Assembly (NCBI GenBank): GCA_037013685.1
Contig: CM072886.1
Location: 63,914,933-63,978,932, forward strand
DNA length: 64,000 nucleotides
Reading direction: 5' to 3'
Source: Acridotheres tristis
Taxonomy: Eukaryota > Chordata > Aves > Passeriformes > Sturnidae
In this document: positions 45,318 through 57,700 of the stretch, one piece after another
Numbering within the stretch: position 1 is the stretch's first letter
Layout: every line of letters begins with the position of its first letter
Position numbers and translations under genes: made by a program
Notes under the pieces: generated by a model
Databases searched by the model: none
What the model saw: the letters and a program-made list of their open reading frames with translations, nothing else
What the model was told of the DNA's origin: nothing

Positions 45318-48300
45318 GTGTATAAGTCACATGAGCTACCTCAATGGAAAAAGTCTTTGTCAGGTATCAGTGTTGTTTATTTACAGACTCATCCAAAGTT
45401 CAGATGCAAGGAGCAGCCAAATCTAGATGTACATCTGAACCATATTAAGGCACATATCACCACCAAGGTGTGAGGAAAATCATGAGGGTCCTAGCTTCGT
45501 CTGTTGCATATTGTATTGGACCTCTGCATATTCTGGGGGCAAGAACAGAGTTATGGGACAAAAAAATAATAGATGATTGAATATACTATGCAATTTAACA
45601 AATAGGCTGTGAAAAAGGGTTCTGTGCTGGCAGAACTAAAACTGCTGCTGACTGAGTTTTGCAGTGACACTCCTTTCTATTGTTCTCTGGACCTGCATTT
45701 AAGCAATTTTCATTTTAGCATGAGAAGAGTTTTTGGTGTGGCTCCTGTAGTGGAAACATACTCTCCAGTAGGACTGGGGACTGAAATGTCTTCCATGTGG
45801 ATGAATGGGAATAGACCTTTCCAGACAATGAGGATATTATCTTAGGAATAGGGTAAGTACTCGGTAAACTGCTCCTGGCCTTAATAAATATAGGTAATTG
45901 GTTTCAGCTAATTTGTTAGCTAATTAAAAAGCAAGATGCACAGGTTTTACACACTGGTTTTGTTTGGCCTCAGTAAGTAGTGATGGATGTGATGCTTTTC
46001 ATATTTATTTGGAGTCACTTGGCATTTTTTATTCTGTTGTTAAGACAAAAGTATCATGATATTCCTTTTCCTGGCCCTCTCATGCAAAGCTGTCAGTTTG
46101 AACTGGAACCACTGTTAAATTCACAGTGAACCTGTAGGGAGCAAGCAATTTTTTCCTCAGTGTGATTTTTCTGGTTAGGAAGTGCAGGTAGCCACAGATT
46201 GCTGGTTTGTGCCCACGTAAAGGATCTCTTCATCCCTCATGCCCTCTGAACTGAATGAGATGAAACTTCTTTGGTCTTGTGTTGGTTTGGGATGTCCTGA
46301 AATGTGCATGGTCTCTTTAAAACTCCCCTTGGAGCAGTCCTGCCTGGCAGGGTCTTTTCTAACACATGCCTTACTCACATGCCCTGTCTGAGCTGGAACT
46401 CACTGTATAACACAGAGAAAGTGAAAGCAGACTCTGAGTACAAAAGCAGTCAAAATTTATTCCTCTCTCTCCTCTTCTTCCTTGTTCATAGCAGTCCCTG
46501 CCATTCCTGCACTTCTCGGCCAGACATAATCTGAGTATTGAAAGAGAAGAAAATTCAAACCTACCTGAAGCAGGAGCTCCCAGGCAGATGCATTGACACC
46601 GGACAGTCACAACGCAGCAGCACAGGCAGCAAGCAGGAGGAGAGGTGAAATGACACATCGAGGCAAATGCTAGCTCAGCTCACATGGTCCAGCAAAACCA
46701 TCAAGTAATCTCATTGCACACAGTCAGTGAGCACATCTGTCTGCACAAACAGCAGGGGCCAGACAGTGCACCATCTCCCCCGCCTTTGTCTTGCTGTGCT
46801 CTTGAGCTCCAGACACAGAGCCTCTTACCCTGCAGGAGCTTCACTGCTCGTCTGCGTTTGCAGTAGACTTTAGTACAAAGGTTTTGGGAATAGGTAAGCT
46901 GCCTAGCCTCTTAGCAGAGCGCATTTTCAAGTCAGACTTACTACTGCTCCAAAGCAGAGCACTCGACAGCTCCCTTCTCCAATTAATTTCCAACAGGGAC
47001 ACGTACTCACCTCTGTGCAAACCACTCCTCATCAGCTGCTCAGGAGCAACAGCACGACATTCTCTTCCCTGCTCATTTATCCTCCTGCACAGGGAAAGCA
47101 AGACATAATTAAACACATCCTAATAGAGGACAAGCAGGCTGTGGTGGTGAAGCTGGTTTTCTTCTGTAAATATGACTAGATTTTACAGCTGACACTGCTG
47201 TAGGCCAGGCACGGATAGGGATCTGTTTTCTCACTGCCGATTAACACACACGTTAGTGTACAGTAAAGTACAAATGCACACGTGCAGCTACTATTTGCCC
47301 TGGAGGAGTGTCCAAAGGCAGCTTACAATGGGTTTTGCAAACATTTGGGCACTTGCTAGCTTTATGAACATGAACCCAAGGTGTTCCCCTCAGTGTGTGA
47401 AGTGAGGCAGCTGGTGTTAGACTCCCAGAGAGGTGTCAGGTCAGGGCAGTGTCCCTGCAGCCTGATGCCCACATGGCCAAGGGTCTGCTCCCAGTGTGTG
47501 TGTTAGCAGCTGGAGGAGTAAAGCAGCTCCGTTTGCAGGCTGGGAGTCACCTGCTCTGCCAAGCAAGTCTGACCACAGCCCTGGCTGCTAGTACAGGTGA
47601 CTGGCTGTGTCAGAGAGAACAGATATGTGGATCAGATCACTGTTATTATTTTTAATGCCTCCACTAAAGATGTAGCATTATCATGTTCTCTATTCTGACA
47701 ATATAACTTGTTGCCAGGTACAACATGAGAAGTCATAGGATCTAGAACACACCTACCGTCCAGAATGACTGAAAAATATATATGTTTATTATGGCACTAA
47801 AGGGGAAAAAAAAAAAGGCAGGAAGCCTTCAAATATGTAAAAAAGGTGAACCAGAAGAAAATTCTGGTTCAAACAGGGAGGGAGTAGCTGATTCTCTCTG
47901 TTCTCTGTGCATAGGACAAGAACTAATCATCTTAGATAGCATCAGAAGAGGTGAAGATCAGACATAATGGAAGCTTTGTAGTGATAAACAGTTAACTGTG
48001 GATTAGATTGTCTGGAGAGGCTGGAATTTTCCTGATGATGGTTTTCATTTGTAGGTTAGGCACAGCTTTTTCAGCAGTTTTACAGGTCATACTGGTTCAG
48101 ACCTGGCTGATTTTCTAGGTAATTTTCTAGGTCTTTTCCAGCTTTCTTTCCTATGACAGTCCATATTACAGTACTGTACCTTGGTTGTGGCCGTGCTGGG
48201 GATCCTGTTACACTTGGCAATGGTAACTAGAGGAGTTTGGCATCATTTAGAAATACGCTCATGATCTCTGCTAATTGCTATTAACATTGCAGTCCTGGAC

Positions 48301-50314
48301 CATTCAGGAAGAAAAAACATTTGTGATATTTTGTGATTCATCCTAAGCACAAAGAAAAATCATTTCATAAATGCTAAGTCTGTAACAGTTTACCTATTGA
48401 CAAGTATTTCACATCTCATGTCTTATCGTAGCACAAATTAGCTTGATGGCTGTTCCATTTCTTTTTCATTCAATGAATTACCAGGATTCTTTTTCAGAGG
48501 GCTGTAGTAGGTATCTGCTGTCCCGAACGTCTTCCCACCGAGAGACTTTTCAGTAGATTTAGGTAGAGCCAAGCCAGGACTTGCCTTGGAAAAGCATTTT
48601 ACTTCTCACCATCAGGATCTGTGGGGTGCCACCTGGGTTTTGGGGCTCTGGAATCTCCCAAAGACCTTTAGGATTGAAAGCATCCCCATCACACTGCACT
48701 GCAAGTCTCCTCAGGAGATAATATTAGACCTCCTTGACTGTTAAGAGCCTGCCAGGTTCTTTGTGAGTAATGACAAAACGCTGGCAGAAGTACAAACCCT
48801 GGCTGTCAGGGAAGGAAGTCGACCAGCGCTGCACAGCTGCAGCTTTCTTCCCACCAGTGGAAATGTCACCATTTGCAGCCCAAAGGTTTTCTTAAGATTT
48901 AGCCTAAGATTTTCAACTTCTGTTGCCTTGTTTTCCCTTTTGAGGCTTTGCTGTGTGCCAGGGTCTCCTCACTGTATAACCAACAGTCTGGGCAAAGCAG
49001 CCTGTGCTGCTGAGCCCTCCACCTCACACTACGTGAACCCCAAACTTGCACTAGAAGTTACCACAGCTCTAATGTGAAGACGGAATTTTTCCCTGTCTTT
49101 GCCATCCACAGACACATGGAAGCCTGTATCACCTTTTTCAGAAGGAGCCTTGCTTCAGGCTCTATCAAGTTTTCACATCATCTCCACGTCTTTTTCCTGG
49201 TTATCTTCTGGAGCTGCTGATGTGCACACACTCAAAACTGCTCAGCAAAAGCCTCGAACTCCATTCCTGAGTGTTTCAAATTGCCGAGCACCTTTCTGTT
49301 TGCTTTTGCTTAGGGTGGAGGCTCACGTTTATGTTTTGGTCCCTTGTTCCACTGCTTAAACAAAAACCTTTTATGGCTGTCTTACGGGAAGGGGAGTAGC
49401 TGCAATCACCATTCCCCATGGAGTTAAAGACAGACCCTGATGGCATTACTGAAGCTGGGACAATCTTGTCTCCCCATACTGGGTCACTGGAAATTTGCCA
49501 AGACAATTATAAAGGGGCAAAGAGACCAGAAAACTACTGGAAATCTGCCTTGCACAACATCGCATTCCTCAGCTCCTGCAGACAGCCTTGTCTTGTCTGG
49601 TCCTTTCCTGCTAAACAGCTTCTCCCAGGCCGAGGCTTTCTTACTGGGTTGCCCAGTTACTATACACACCTAGCAGTTGGTGTCCTAGCATCTCTTTTCT
49701 GTCCTGAGACAGGTTATTTCATGGTGCTTTCTGGAACCTTTCTTTGCAGCATGTCTGGATCCTACTTTGAATTACAATTGTACTCTGCAGTCAAAATTCT
49801 GGAAGTGTTTGTTTCTTTTCTTCCAGTTTAGCTCAATTTCTGTTTGGAAACTACTTACAGCTTCTTGGCTGTTGCTCACACTGAGAATGCTCCTTGGTCT
49901 GAACCCCAAGCCTTTATTTAAGTTTAGGTTTTGCTATACCACTTTTTATTTGCAAAGAATGTAGACTTTTCCTTGTACCTACAGCAATCAGAAGAAAACA
50001 GACAGTTTTATTCGTAAGCCCTTGCTTATTCCATCTCTGTGGGCTCTGTTACATGGCTGGGCAAGTTCATGACAGAGAATCATTTTTGGATACACAGGAG
50101 TTATGTCCTTCTCAGAAGCTCCTGGTCTACAAATGGCTGTAGGCTGGAAGGGTGCCAGGAAAAGTGCCACGTTTGCTTGCACTCCTCCTTTGCTCTTCCA
50201 GAGGCCTAAGCACCTTCTGGGGACACAATACTGGTCTGAGATGTTATGACCCTCCTGAGTTCCTGCTCCATCTCAGGGATGCACAGATGATTGCTTTTCT
50301 CAGTCTCAGACCCT

Positions 50315-50317
<3 letters not shown>

Positions 50318-50360
<43 letters not shown>
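50318..50360. repeat. (CA)n microsatellite, about 43 nt
   Basis: An uninterrupted CA run is followed by an aaacac sequence. Confidence 0.93.
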
Positions 50361-50367
<7 letters not shown>

Positions 50368-51574
50368 GAGCTCAGCTGCAAACACTGCCCTGCTCCAGGC
50401 TATTGGTTGTCAGTAGATTCTGAGATTTCTCCAAGTCAGGTCTTGCTCAGGATCTGAGCTTACATGAGCTCAGTGTCTCGAATGGTTCGAATGGTGGCTT
50501 CTGTTGTGACAAAACAGTATGGGAGTCTGAGCTGCTCCTGGTGGCCAGCCTGAGCAGACCACAGAGAGATACACTGCACCCCTCAGCAGGCTCTGAGCTT
50601 TCTCACACACCCAGGTTGCTGTGTCCAGCATGAGGCCATCATGTCCTCTAATCAATACAGCAGTTCTGGAGTAGCTTGGCTTCTCAGAGAAAACAGTGGT
50701 GGATTTATGTGCCTGTATTCATACAGTACCATATTAAAAATTTCAGCTGGGCCATCTCATAGTGGAAGTAAGACTTTTTCCAGGGGCATTAGCTATGGGA
50801 TCTCCAGAGTTATAGCCACATTAATCACGAATTCCCCAAGAAACTGCCCTACCCCATTAAATACACTGGCATATTTTTTAATAAGGTCACCTGCCTTGTG
50901 TCAGCTGAGATGGAACAATTCCCACTTTCATTACCAGTTTGATCAATTTAATATCCAGCCTGCTCAGGGACTAAACTCTAGTGATGCTGCTGTGTGTACA
51001 GAATGAAATTTGTGGTGTTTTACATCCTATTTGATTGAGTCTTAAAGCACATCATGTCTGTTGATGGCCCCCTGCTTTACCTTCCTCTTGCAAAGGTGGG
51101 TTCTTATTCTCTTTTCCTCCAGCTAGTCCTACTCTTGCCACACAAACATGGAAAACTGCATAGCCATCTGGGGACCTAGCTGAAGCTTCTGCTTGTTCTC
51201 ACTTTCTTCTGAGACCTGACTGCATTCATGGGAACACCAGGAATGTGGTCCTCTTCCTTCTGGCTGCCTGCTCTTAAGTATCACATATTCCACCCTGGTT
51301 TCAGTTGCATAGACACCTGGGGCTGTTCATCAGCTCTTTGTGGCAAATCTGTTGCATACTCCATGCTGTCCCCAAGTAGTCTGTCCCTGATGTTCACCAA
51401 CCAGCACATTCTGATCTGCAGTGATAAACTCTGCTATGGCAGCAGGACCTGCCTCCTGATGCAGGGCCAGCAGTTGCATTGGGATTTGCAGAGTAACCTC
51501 TGTGCTGTCCCTTTCACCCAGCTTTTGCACAAAGTAAACAGACCTTTTGACTCCTCTTATGCAACTACTTACCA

Positions 51575-52977
51575 TAGAATTATATATGCAAGGAATAGGT
51601 TGGAAAAGACCTCCAAGATAACTGAGTCCAGCCTTTGACCAAACACCACCATGCCAAGTAAACCATAGCACTAAGTGCCACATCCAGTCAGTTCTTGAAC
51701 ACTTTAGGGATGATGAATCCACCACTTCCCGGGGCAGCCTATTCCAAAGCTTTACCACCTCTTCAGGGGAAAAATTCTTCCTAATGTTCAACCTAAACCA
51801 ACCCTATCACAGTTAAGGTCATTTCCTCTTGACCTGCCATTTGTTCCCTGGGAGGTCAACCCCCACCTGACTGCAGCCTCCTTTCAAGTAGCTGTAAAGA
51901 GCGATAGGGTGACCCCTGAGCCTCCATTTCTCCAGGATAAACATCCCCAGATCCTTCAGCTGCTCCTCATGTGACTCTCTGATCTCCACTGTGCTTCTCT
52001 GGACAAACTCCAGCCCCTCAATGTCTTCCTTGTGGTGAGGGACACAGACCTGAACACAGGATTGGAGGTGTGGCCTCACCAGTGCCACGTGCAGGGGGAC
52101 AATCACTGCCCTGGTCCTGCTGGCCACACCATTGCTGATACAGACCAGGATGCCCTTGGCCTTCTTGGTCACCTGGGCACACACTGGCTCATATGCTCAG
52201 CCACTGTTGATCTGCATCCTTGGGTCCTTTTCCAGTGGGCAGCTTTCCAGCTGCTTCTGTTCCCCATCCTGTAGAGCTGCATGGGGTTGTTGTGGCCAAA
52301 GTGCAAGGCCTGGCACCTGGCCATGCTGGAGTTCATTTCATTGGCCTTGACCCTTCAATCCAGCCTGTCCAGATCTTCTGCAAAGCCTTCCTGCTTTCAG
52401 CACATCAACACTCCTGCTGAGCTAAGTGTCTTCCATGGATTTACTGAGGGTACACTCAATCCCCTCATCCAGATCAAGGATGAAGACATTAAACAGAACT
52501 GTCCCCAGTACTAAGCTGGGGGAAACCCTGCTAGTGACTGGCCATCAAGGGGATGTGGCACCAGTCACCACCACAGTGGGTGACCATCCAGACAGATTTT
52601 AACCTAGCAAAGAGTGTCCCCAAGCAAGCTGTGGGCTGTCAGCTTGTCCAGCATTGTGCCATGGAAGTCCAGACAGATAACATCCACTACCTTTCCCTCA
52701 TCCACCAGGCAGATCACCTGGTCGTTAAAGGAGATCAGGTTGGTCAAGCAGGACCTGCCTTTCATAAACCCTTGCTAGCCAGGCCTGATTTCCAGATTGT
52801 CCTGACTGTGCCATGTGATTGCACCCAAGATGATCTGTTCCATAACCTTTCCCAGCACCAAGGACAGGCTGACAGGCCTGTATTTCCTCAGATCCTCCTT
52901 CCAACCCTTCTTCGGGATGAGCTTTTCATTCACTAACCTCCAGTCATCTTGGACCTCCCCAATTCACCAGGACTGAT
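51575..52977 (-). mobile_element. CR1 LINE copy, about 1.4 kb
   Basis: This is the longest CR1 copy in the window. The 3' end starts at atagaattatatatgcaagg and ggttggaaaagacctccaag. The copy runs through the 3' UTR and the 3' part of ORF2, ending at cagtcatcttggacctcccc and ttcaccaggactgatgag. Its reading frame is broken. Confidence 0.85.
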
Positions 52978-53444
52978 GAGAAATGTTATAATTTAAACAT
53001 AAGCAGTTGGTTTTCAGTTTTCTTTCATCCAAATAGTAGTGAAAATGGGCTGTTAATGGCTTCTTTGGGTTGGGCTTTGGTCCTTTGCAACCCCAGGAGA
53101 TTTCTCTCTGGGCAGCAAGAAATGGCACATGGCTATGCCATGAAGAGTGGGTGGATATATTCCAAAGACTAGATCAATGTAAATATTGTGAGTCTTCTTG
53201 GGAAAAGAATGATCCCATATTTTCGCAGATAATTTTAACCAGTAGTCTTCTGTGTTTCTTATGTAATGCTTGAGGTTTTGGAGAACAACCTGGCTAGCAA
53301 CATCTCAGAGAAAAATGAATAAATAAATACGGCTAGATGAGTAGAACAGACTGACCATTTATAATCCACTCAATTCTGCAATACATAGAGGGATACTAAA
53401 GCAGACTTCTGGCTGTTAAAGCACTAGTGTGAATTTATACCAGG

Positions 53445-53535
53445 GGAAGCAAAAGAAAAACCAAACCAACAACAACAAAACCCTAGCGAAAAAAAAAACC
53501 AAAACCAAAAAACCAACAACAACAAAAAACAGAGC
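53445..53535. repeat. A-rich (CAA/CCAAA) low-complexity tract
   Basis: This tract of aacaacaaaa and aaccaaaa units lies immediately upstream of the orphan CpG island. Confidence 0.85.
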
Positions 53536-53599
53536 ACAACAGAAAACTTCGAATAAAAGCAGGTATTCTCTGAAAGGGCCAGGTACCTTTCAGTCAGTA

Positions 53600-54180
53600 C
53601 TCCATTCCCTGCCTACGTTAAATTTTGGCCGCCTTTTCCGCGACATCCCGGTTGCAGCCGAGTGGTACCAAACGGCGGTGTCGCAGGCTGGCAATAAATT
53701 ACTTTTTCCATCCAGCCACCAGATTGTTGCCCGAGTGCGGGCCAGCCTGTCGAGCCGCATCCCCGCCGGGTAGAGCGCTTAAACTGCAGAAGGTCCCCGC
53801 TCCCATCCGCTCCCATCCATCCGCGAGCTGCGCTGCCGTTTGTCGCCTGTGCCACTGGATGGCAATGCTGGATAAAGTATGGCAGCGGGGAGAGGAGAAA
53901 GAGGAGGAAGAGCGGGGCTCGCAGCGCCCGCAGACCGACGGGGTATGGACAACGCCAGGCAGGAGCGAGCACTGCCGCGGAGAGCCTGTGGGAAAAGCGT
54001 CCAGCTGGGATGTCTACACTTTGCTGGGATTTTCAACCTGAAAGGAGATGCCCGAACCACGAAGCGTGATTTCTCAGGAGCCCCGTACTTGGAGGGCTCG
54101 AATCACGGAAAACTAATGTTTGGTGTCGAGTTTTTAAGCGTCGGAAGGAGCTGTCGGCAGGAGTGACTGGAGTCATGCAT
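53600..54180. promoter_or_regulatory. Orphan CpG island
   Basis: A roughly 0.55-kb CpG-rich block (for example ttttccgcgacatcccgg and gccgcatccccgccgg) stands in AT-rich, gene-poor sequence. No recognised gene starts here. It may be the promoter of an unrecognised transcript, possibly on the plus strand because a well-framed candidate splice exon follows at 54660-54780. Confidence 0.55.
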
Positions 54181-54259
54181 TGGCGCGGCTTGCTAGAAAT
54201 TGCCCAATTTTTATACTTAAAAACTGTACTTACACTTTGTTAAAAAAATTACTTTGTAA

Positions 54260-54600
54260 GCACGGCATGGCTGGGCTCAATGACTATTCAGTGAACTCAT
54301 TTGAATGTGCATAGGCAGGGCTTGCTTGAACTGCTGCATCAAAGAGAAATGCTGAAATGAGTCATTTGTGAATCACGGCTTATTTTCTGTTGTTAGCTCA
54401 TCTGGAATCCCATGGTGATCAAACAGCCTTTTACAATGTGTTAATACATCGCTACTCCATGTGTTTAGCAACAGCTCTGTTCCAATAAATTGTAGGTAGT
54501 CACCCATTACAAAGAGGCAGTTTTTTCCTGCCGCATGTAAACCGGCTGGGAAGAACTCGGAGATGAAAACATCAGCAAAATTTCGTGCTGCTCCAAACAC
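54260..54600 (-). mobile_element. Decayed Ty3/gypsy integrase core fragment
   Basis: The minus strand encodes a stretch with the spacing of a gypsy-type (GT/K02A2.6-like) integrase catalytic core: a hydrophobic FISEFFP block, VMGDYLQFI, LTHCKRLFDHHGIP, TENKP followed by a stop and FTNDSF, then in another frame SPAYAHSNEFTE. These correspond to the DFF, VDYYSKW, iFarHGIP, sDNGPQF and SPxYxxSNGxxE blocks. The first two catalytic Asp positions now hold Glu, a stop follows the second block, and a frameshift separates the third. No LTRs, reverse transcriptase or gag were found nearby, so it is an isolated fossil. Confidence 0.68.
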
Positions 54601-54659
54601 TGCTGTCCACGCTGCTTCCATTCCAATACCATACATGCCTTCTGTCTCCTTGCTTGCAG

Positions 54660-54780
54660 GGCACAGTCCAGCCAGGAGAGATTGCCTGTAAGGACCAGCG
54701 CTGCAAGCAGCAGCAGGCAAACCACTTTCCAGGCACAGGAATGAAAGGGCAGGAAAATTCATCCTCAGCAGCAGTTTAAG
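54660..54780 (+). other. Candidate exon of an unrecognised transcript
   Basis: This 121-nt block is preceded by a strong acceptor (tctgtctccttgcttgcag) and followed by a strong donor (AAGgtaagg). One frame encodes about 40 residues ending ENSSSAAV before TAA. The product is not recognised. It overlaps no known gene, lies about 0.6 kb downstream of the CpG island on the same strand, and is adjacent to the gypsy fragment on the other strand. It may be a lncRNA exon or chance. Confidence 0.35.
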
Positions 54781-54799
54781 GTAAGGCCGTGTTTTCCAG

Positions 54800-57700
54800 A
54801 TTGGTGACTGTTCCTATCCTCTGCCTTTGGCTGACTGGAGATACTGTACCAGATTATAAGTAGTTTCAGGCCTTGGTCTACCTAAATTTGGAGAGAACAG
54901 TAATCTTCCCTCTTTTTTTTTTTTTCCTGTGTAACAAACTGAATCAGTTTAGCAGGTCTGCAAAAAGTTGACAAGAGTCTGAAGAAGAGGGTGTGAATCC
55001 CTTAAGGCTGCTATTGTCATTGTACTCTCCGTGGTGTGAAACCACAGCCTGAGGTGCTGAGCTTCTACCAAGAGCAACCGAGGCTGAGGAACCAATTTCC
55101 CTTCTGCCAGCTCTTTTATTGGAGTGAGTGGCTGGAGATGGAAACATCTTCAACCAGTACAGCAAGCTTCACCACAACACGTCTGTCAGAGCCCTAAGCC
55201 CTGTCTGCTTGTGAGTTACTTAGCCATAAAGGCCCAAATACTCTCTGCCATCATACTTAGGTTTCTTCTGTCACACATAATTGTAGCTCAAAGGTCCTGA
55301 ATAATTATATTCCTATTGGGGCTGGTCCAGCCCCCAATAATAATCTTAATAACATTGCTCTTAACCAGCCGCATGAATTCCTTTCAATCTCCAACACAGG
55401 CTCAGTCACGCTGTAACACAATAGAGGAGGCCATTCACTGTGGGGCTAATTCAGTTTAAATTGTAGCCAGCCTATTTATGGGACAATTTTTTGTTCATGC
55501 TCTAAATTCTTATGCACAATCAACAGCCTGTAAACCTGGTCAAACCAACACATTAGTTGTTGCCCATTAGTGCAGGCATTTGGGACTTACAGACTTAGGA
55601 GCCGTGTTGGTGCTGTGCTGCCTCACAAGTGGGATATGTCCCATATTTAGTCAATGGGCCCTGTCAGAGGGGAAAAGCATAGAAACTCTTTTCCTGCACT
55701 GGAAATCAATTTCATACAATCCCAGGATGAGTTTGACCTCACACTCATTCAGTAGCTTTTGTGAGCAATGCCAGCCTTGCAAAATAAAGAAGCACCACTT
55801 TTTCTCTGCGATGAGAGAGCAGAAAATTAAGGTGAGCAAAAGAGTATCGCCCCACTGGTTGTGTTGCCAGGAACATGGGGAAAGGCTTTCGCTCTTGGGA
55901 AGGTTCCACAGAAGGATTAGACTATTAGCAAAGCTCAGGTTCCTTAATGGTCTAAAAGAAGATTAAGTAGCAGCTTGTTCTTAGGTTTAGAAATGCAGCC
56001 CACAGTGTGCAAGACCAGATAGGGGTTAAGACATGCCAATATCCAGCTGGGGAACAGGCATCAAGGGAGATGACCTAAGTCCTGACACCAGGCAAGTCCC
56101 CTGAATTAGGTAACACCTTAATTTTTTCTTCAGGGTTATTTTTAGGCTGGCTACCTGAATTCAGCAGCATGCCTTACCAAAAACTTTGGTGGAACGATTT
56201 GACATTGCATGAAGGAAGGGTAGAAACAAAAAAAAAGAAATGGAGGGGGAAGCAGGTGGGAGAAATGTTTTGGGATAGTTTCCCCTGGTATGGTTGCCTT
56301 AGGGAGCAGATTTACCTCTGACAAGGAAGGCTACAGTGGAAGAGCTGGTGAAAGGAGTAATAAGTGCTCCAGGTGGGAAATGAAGGCAGTGTAACCTGCC
56401 CATAAATATAGGCAGGGAAGGCCTACATCTACATTGCCTACAGCTGCAGCCATCTGTCTAAAGGCAGGCACGGGTGTCAGGAAAGGAGGGCCTTTTCCAG
56501 GTTAGTGAGGTTGAGTGTGAAGCAGGTGATGCTGACTCTGGGACAAGTGATAGCCTGCCTGAATGTTTGCATGCCATATTTTTTTCCAGTGACACTTTGC
56601 AGAGTGTGTGTTTGTATGTCTTCTAAATAGCCCCAAATAAACACCACACCCCTCAGACATGCCCATCTCTTACTTGTTTTGAAATAAGGACCGACAGCTG
56701 GAAGGCAGGAAAGCGGACAAAGACTTATGAGACTCATTTCTGCAGAGCCCATTTGTACCAGGACCTCCAACAGAGTAAATCTTGCCAGAATTTGGGCTGG
56801 CTGCATTTCCTTCCTCTATGTCCAGCTGCTTGCCACATCCCTGTACCCTTAGGCGACTCACTTCATTCCTCTGTGTCACAGTTATTTTAAAGATATGGAA
56901 TGAATAAATAAATCCAACTACCTCACAGAAAAATATATTTACAGTTCATCTCAGGATTTTGCTAATTTTTTGTGTTAAATATCTTCTACATCTGCCTTCA
57001 CTTTTGAAGAAAAATTGATTGTAGTGCAATCCTGATACAGAGATATAGACAAGTATTTCACATGTATTGCCTGTCTAGTTTGTAAATCTGACACTTTGAT
57101 AGCTTAAGATCCATCAAATGCATTTTGGTTTGGTGGGTGGTTATTTTAACCTATTGTCCTTAAGGCTTTTTCTGGTCTGGATTTCAGATATACTAGGAGA
57201 TAAAGGGATGTAGAAAAGCTAGGGATAAATGTCCTGACTCCAGGAAGTGATGTTCTAAGGACATTAGCCGCTATGGAGGAAGTTGCCAAAGAAGGCAATT
57301 CCAGCAATCTTCTAGCATCTAAGGGTAAGAGTGGAAATGGCAGAGCTCAAATTAGAGTCTGGCCACTGGGTAGCATTATCCAGGCTGTCCTGGCAGAGCT
57401 CTCCTAGTTTCGAATGCAGTGTTTCTGGCTCTGAGTTAAAGGGAGAAAAGCCTGGGGTTGCTTTTCAGCTGAATTTCCCAAAAAGAAGACACACAGGGGC
57501 GCCAAAGTCTCAGGAAAAGAAACCCAAGCTTAAGCCATTTTCCTTTTCCCGCTTCTCCCTGGCAGGCTCCTCAGCCGGTGCAGCCAGAGGTGTTCAGTGC
57601 TGCTCCCGAGAGAGCAGCGTTGAGGGAGCAGCTCATCAGCTCCGTGCTGATTTCACTTGCAAACTCACCGGGGCTTCGCAATCGCTTCCACTCGCTCGGT

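Larger units (their letters stand above)
42303..51574. other. Gene-poor region upstream of the GCNT2 exon 1 remnant
   Basis: No other GCNT2-like first exon or other gene was recognised in these 9 kb. It holds low-complexity tracts and a CA repeat. Open frames up to about 137 codons have no recognisable content. Confidence 0.5.

Noticed and set aside
45076..45426. 116-codon plus-strand frame with a signal-peptide-like start
   Set aside because: The second half is translated A-rich low-complexity DNA, and no splice structure or known domain is visible.
51330..52936. Several open frames of 70-150 codons on both strands
   Set aside because: They lie within the 1.4-kb CR1 copy and reflect its decayed sequence, not host genes.
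53625..54041. 138-codon plus-strand frame in the orphan CpG island
   Set aside because: The residue composition follows the CpG-rich DNA and no family is recognised. It is not supported as a protein.
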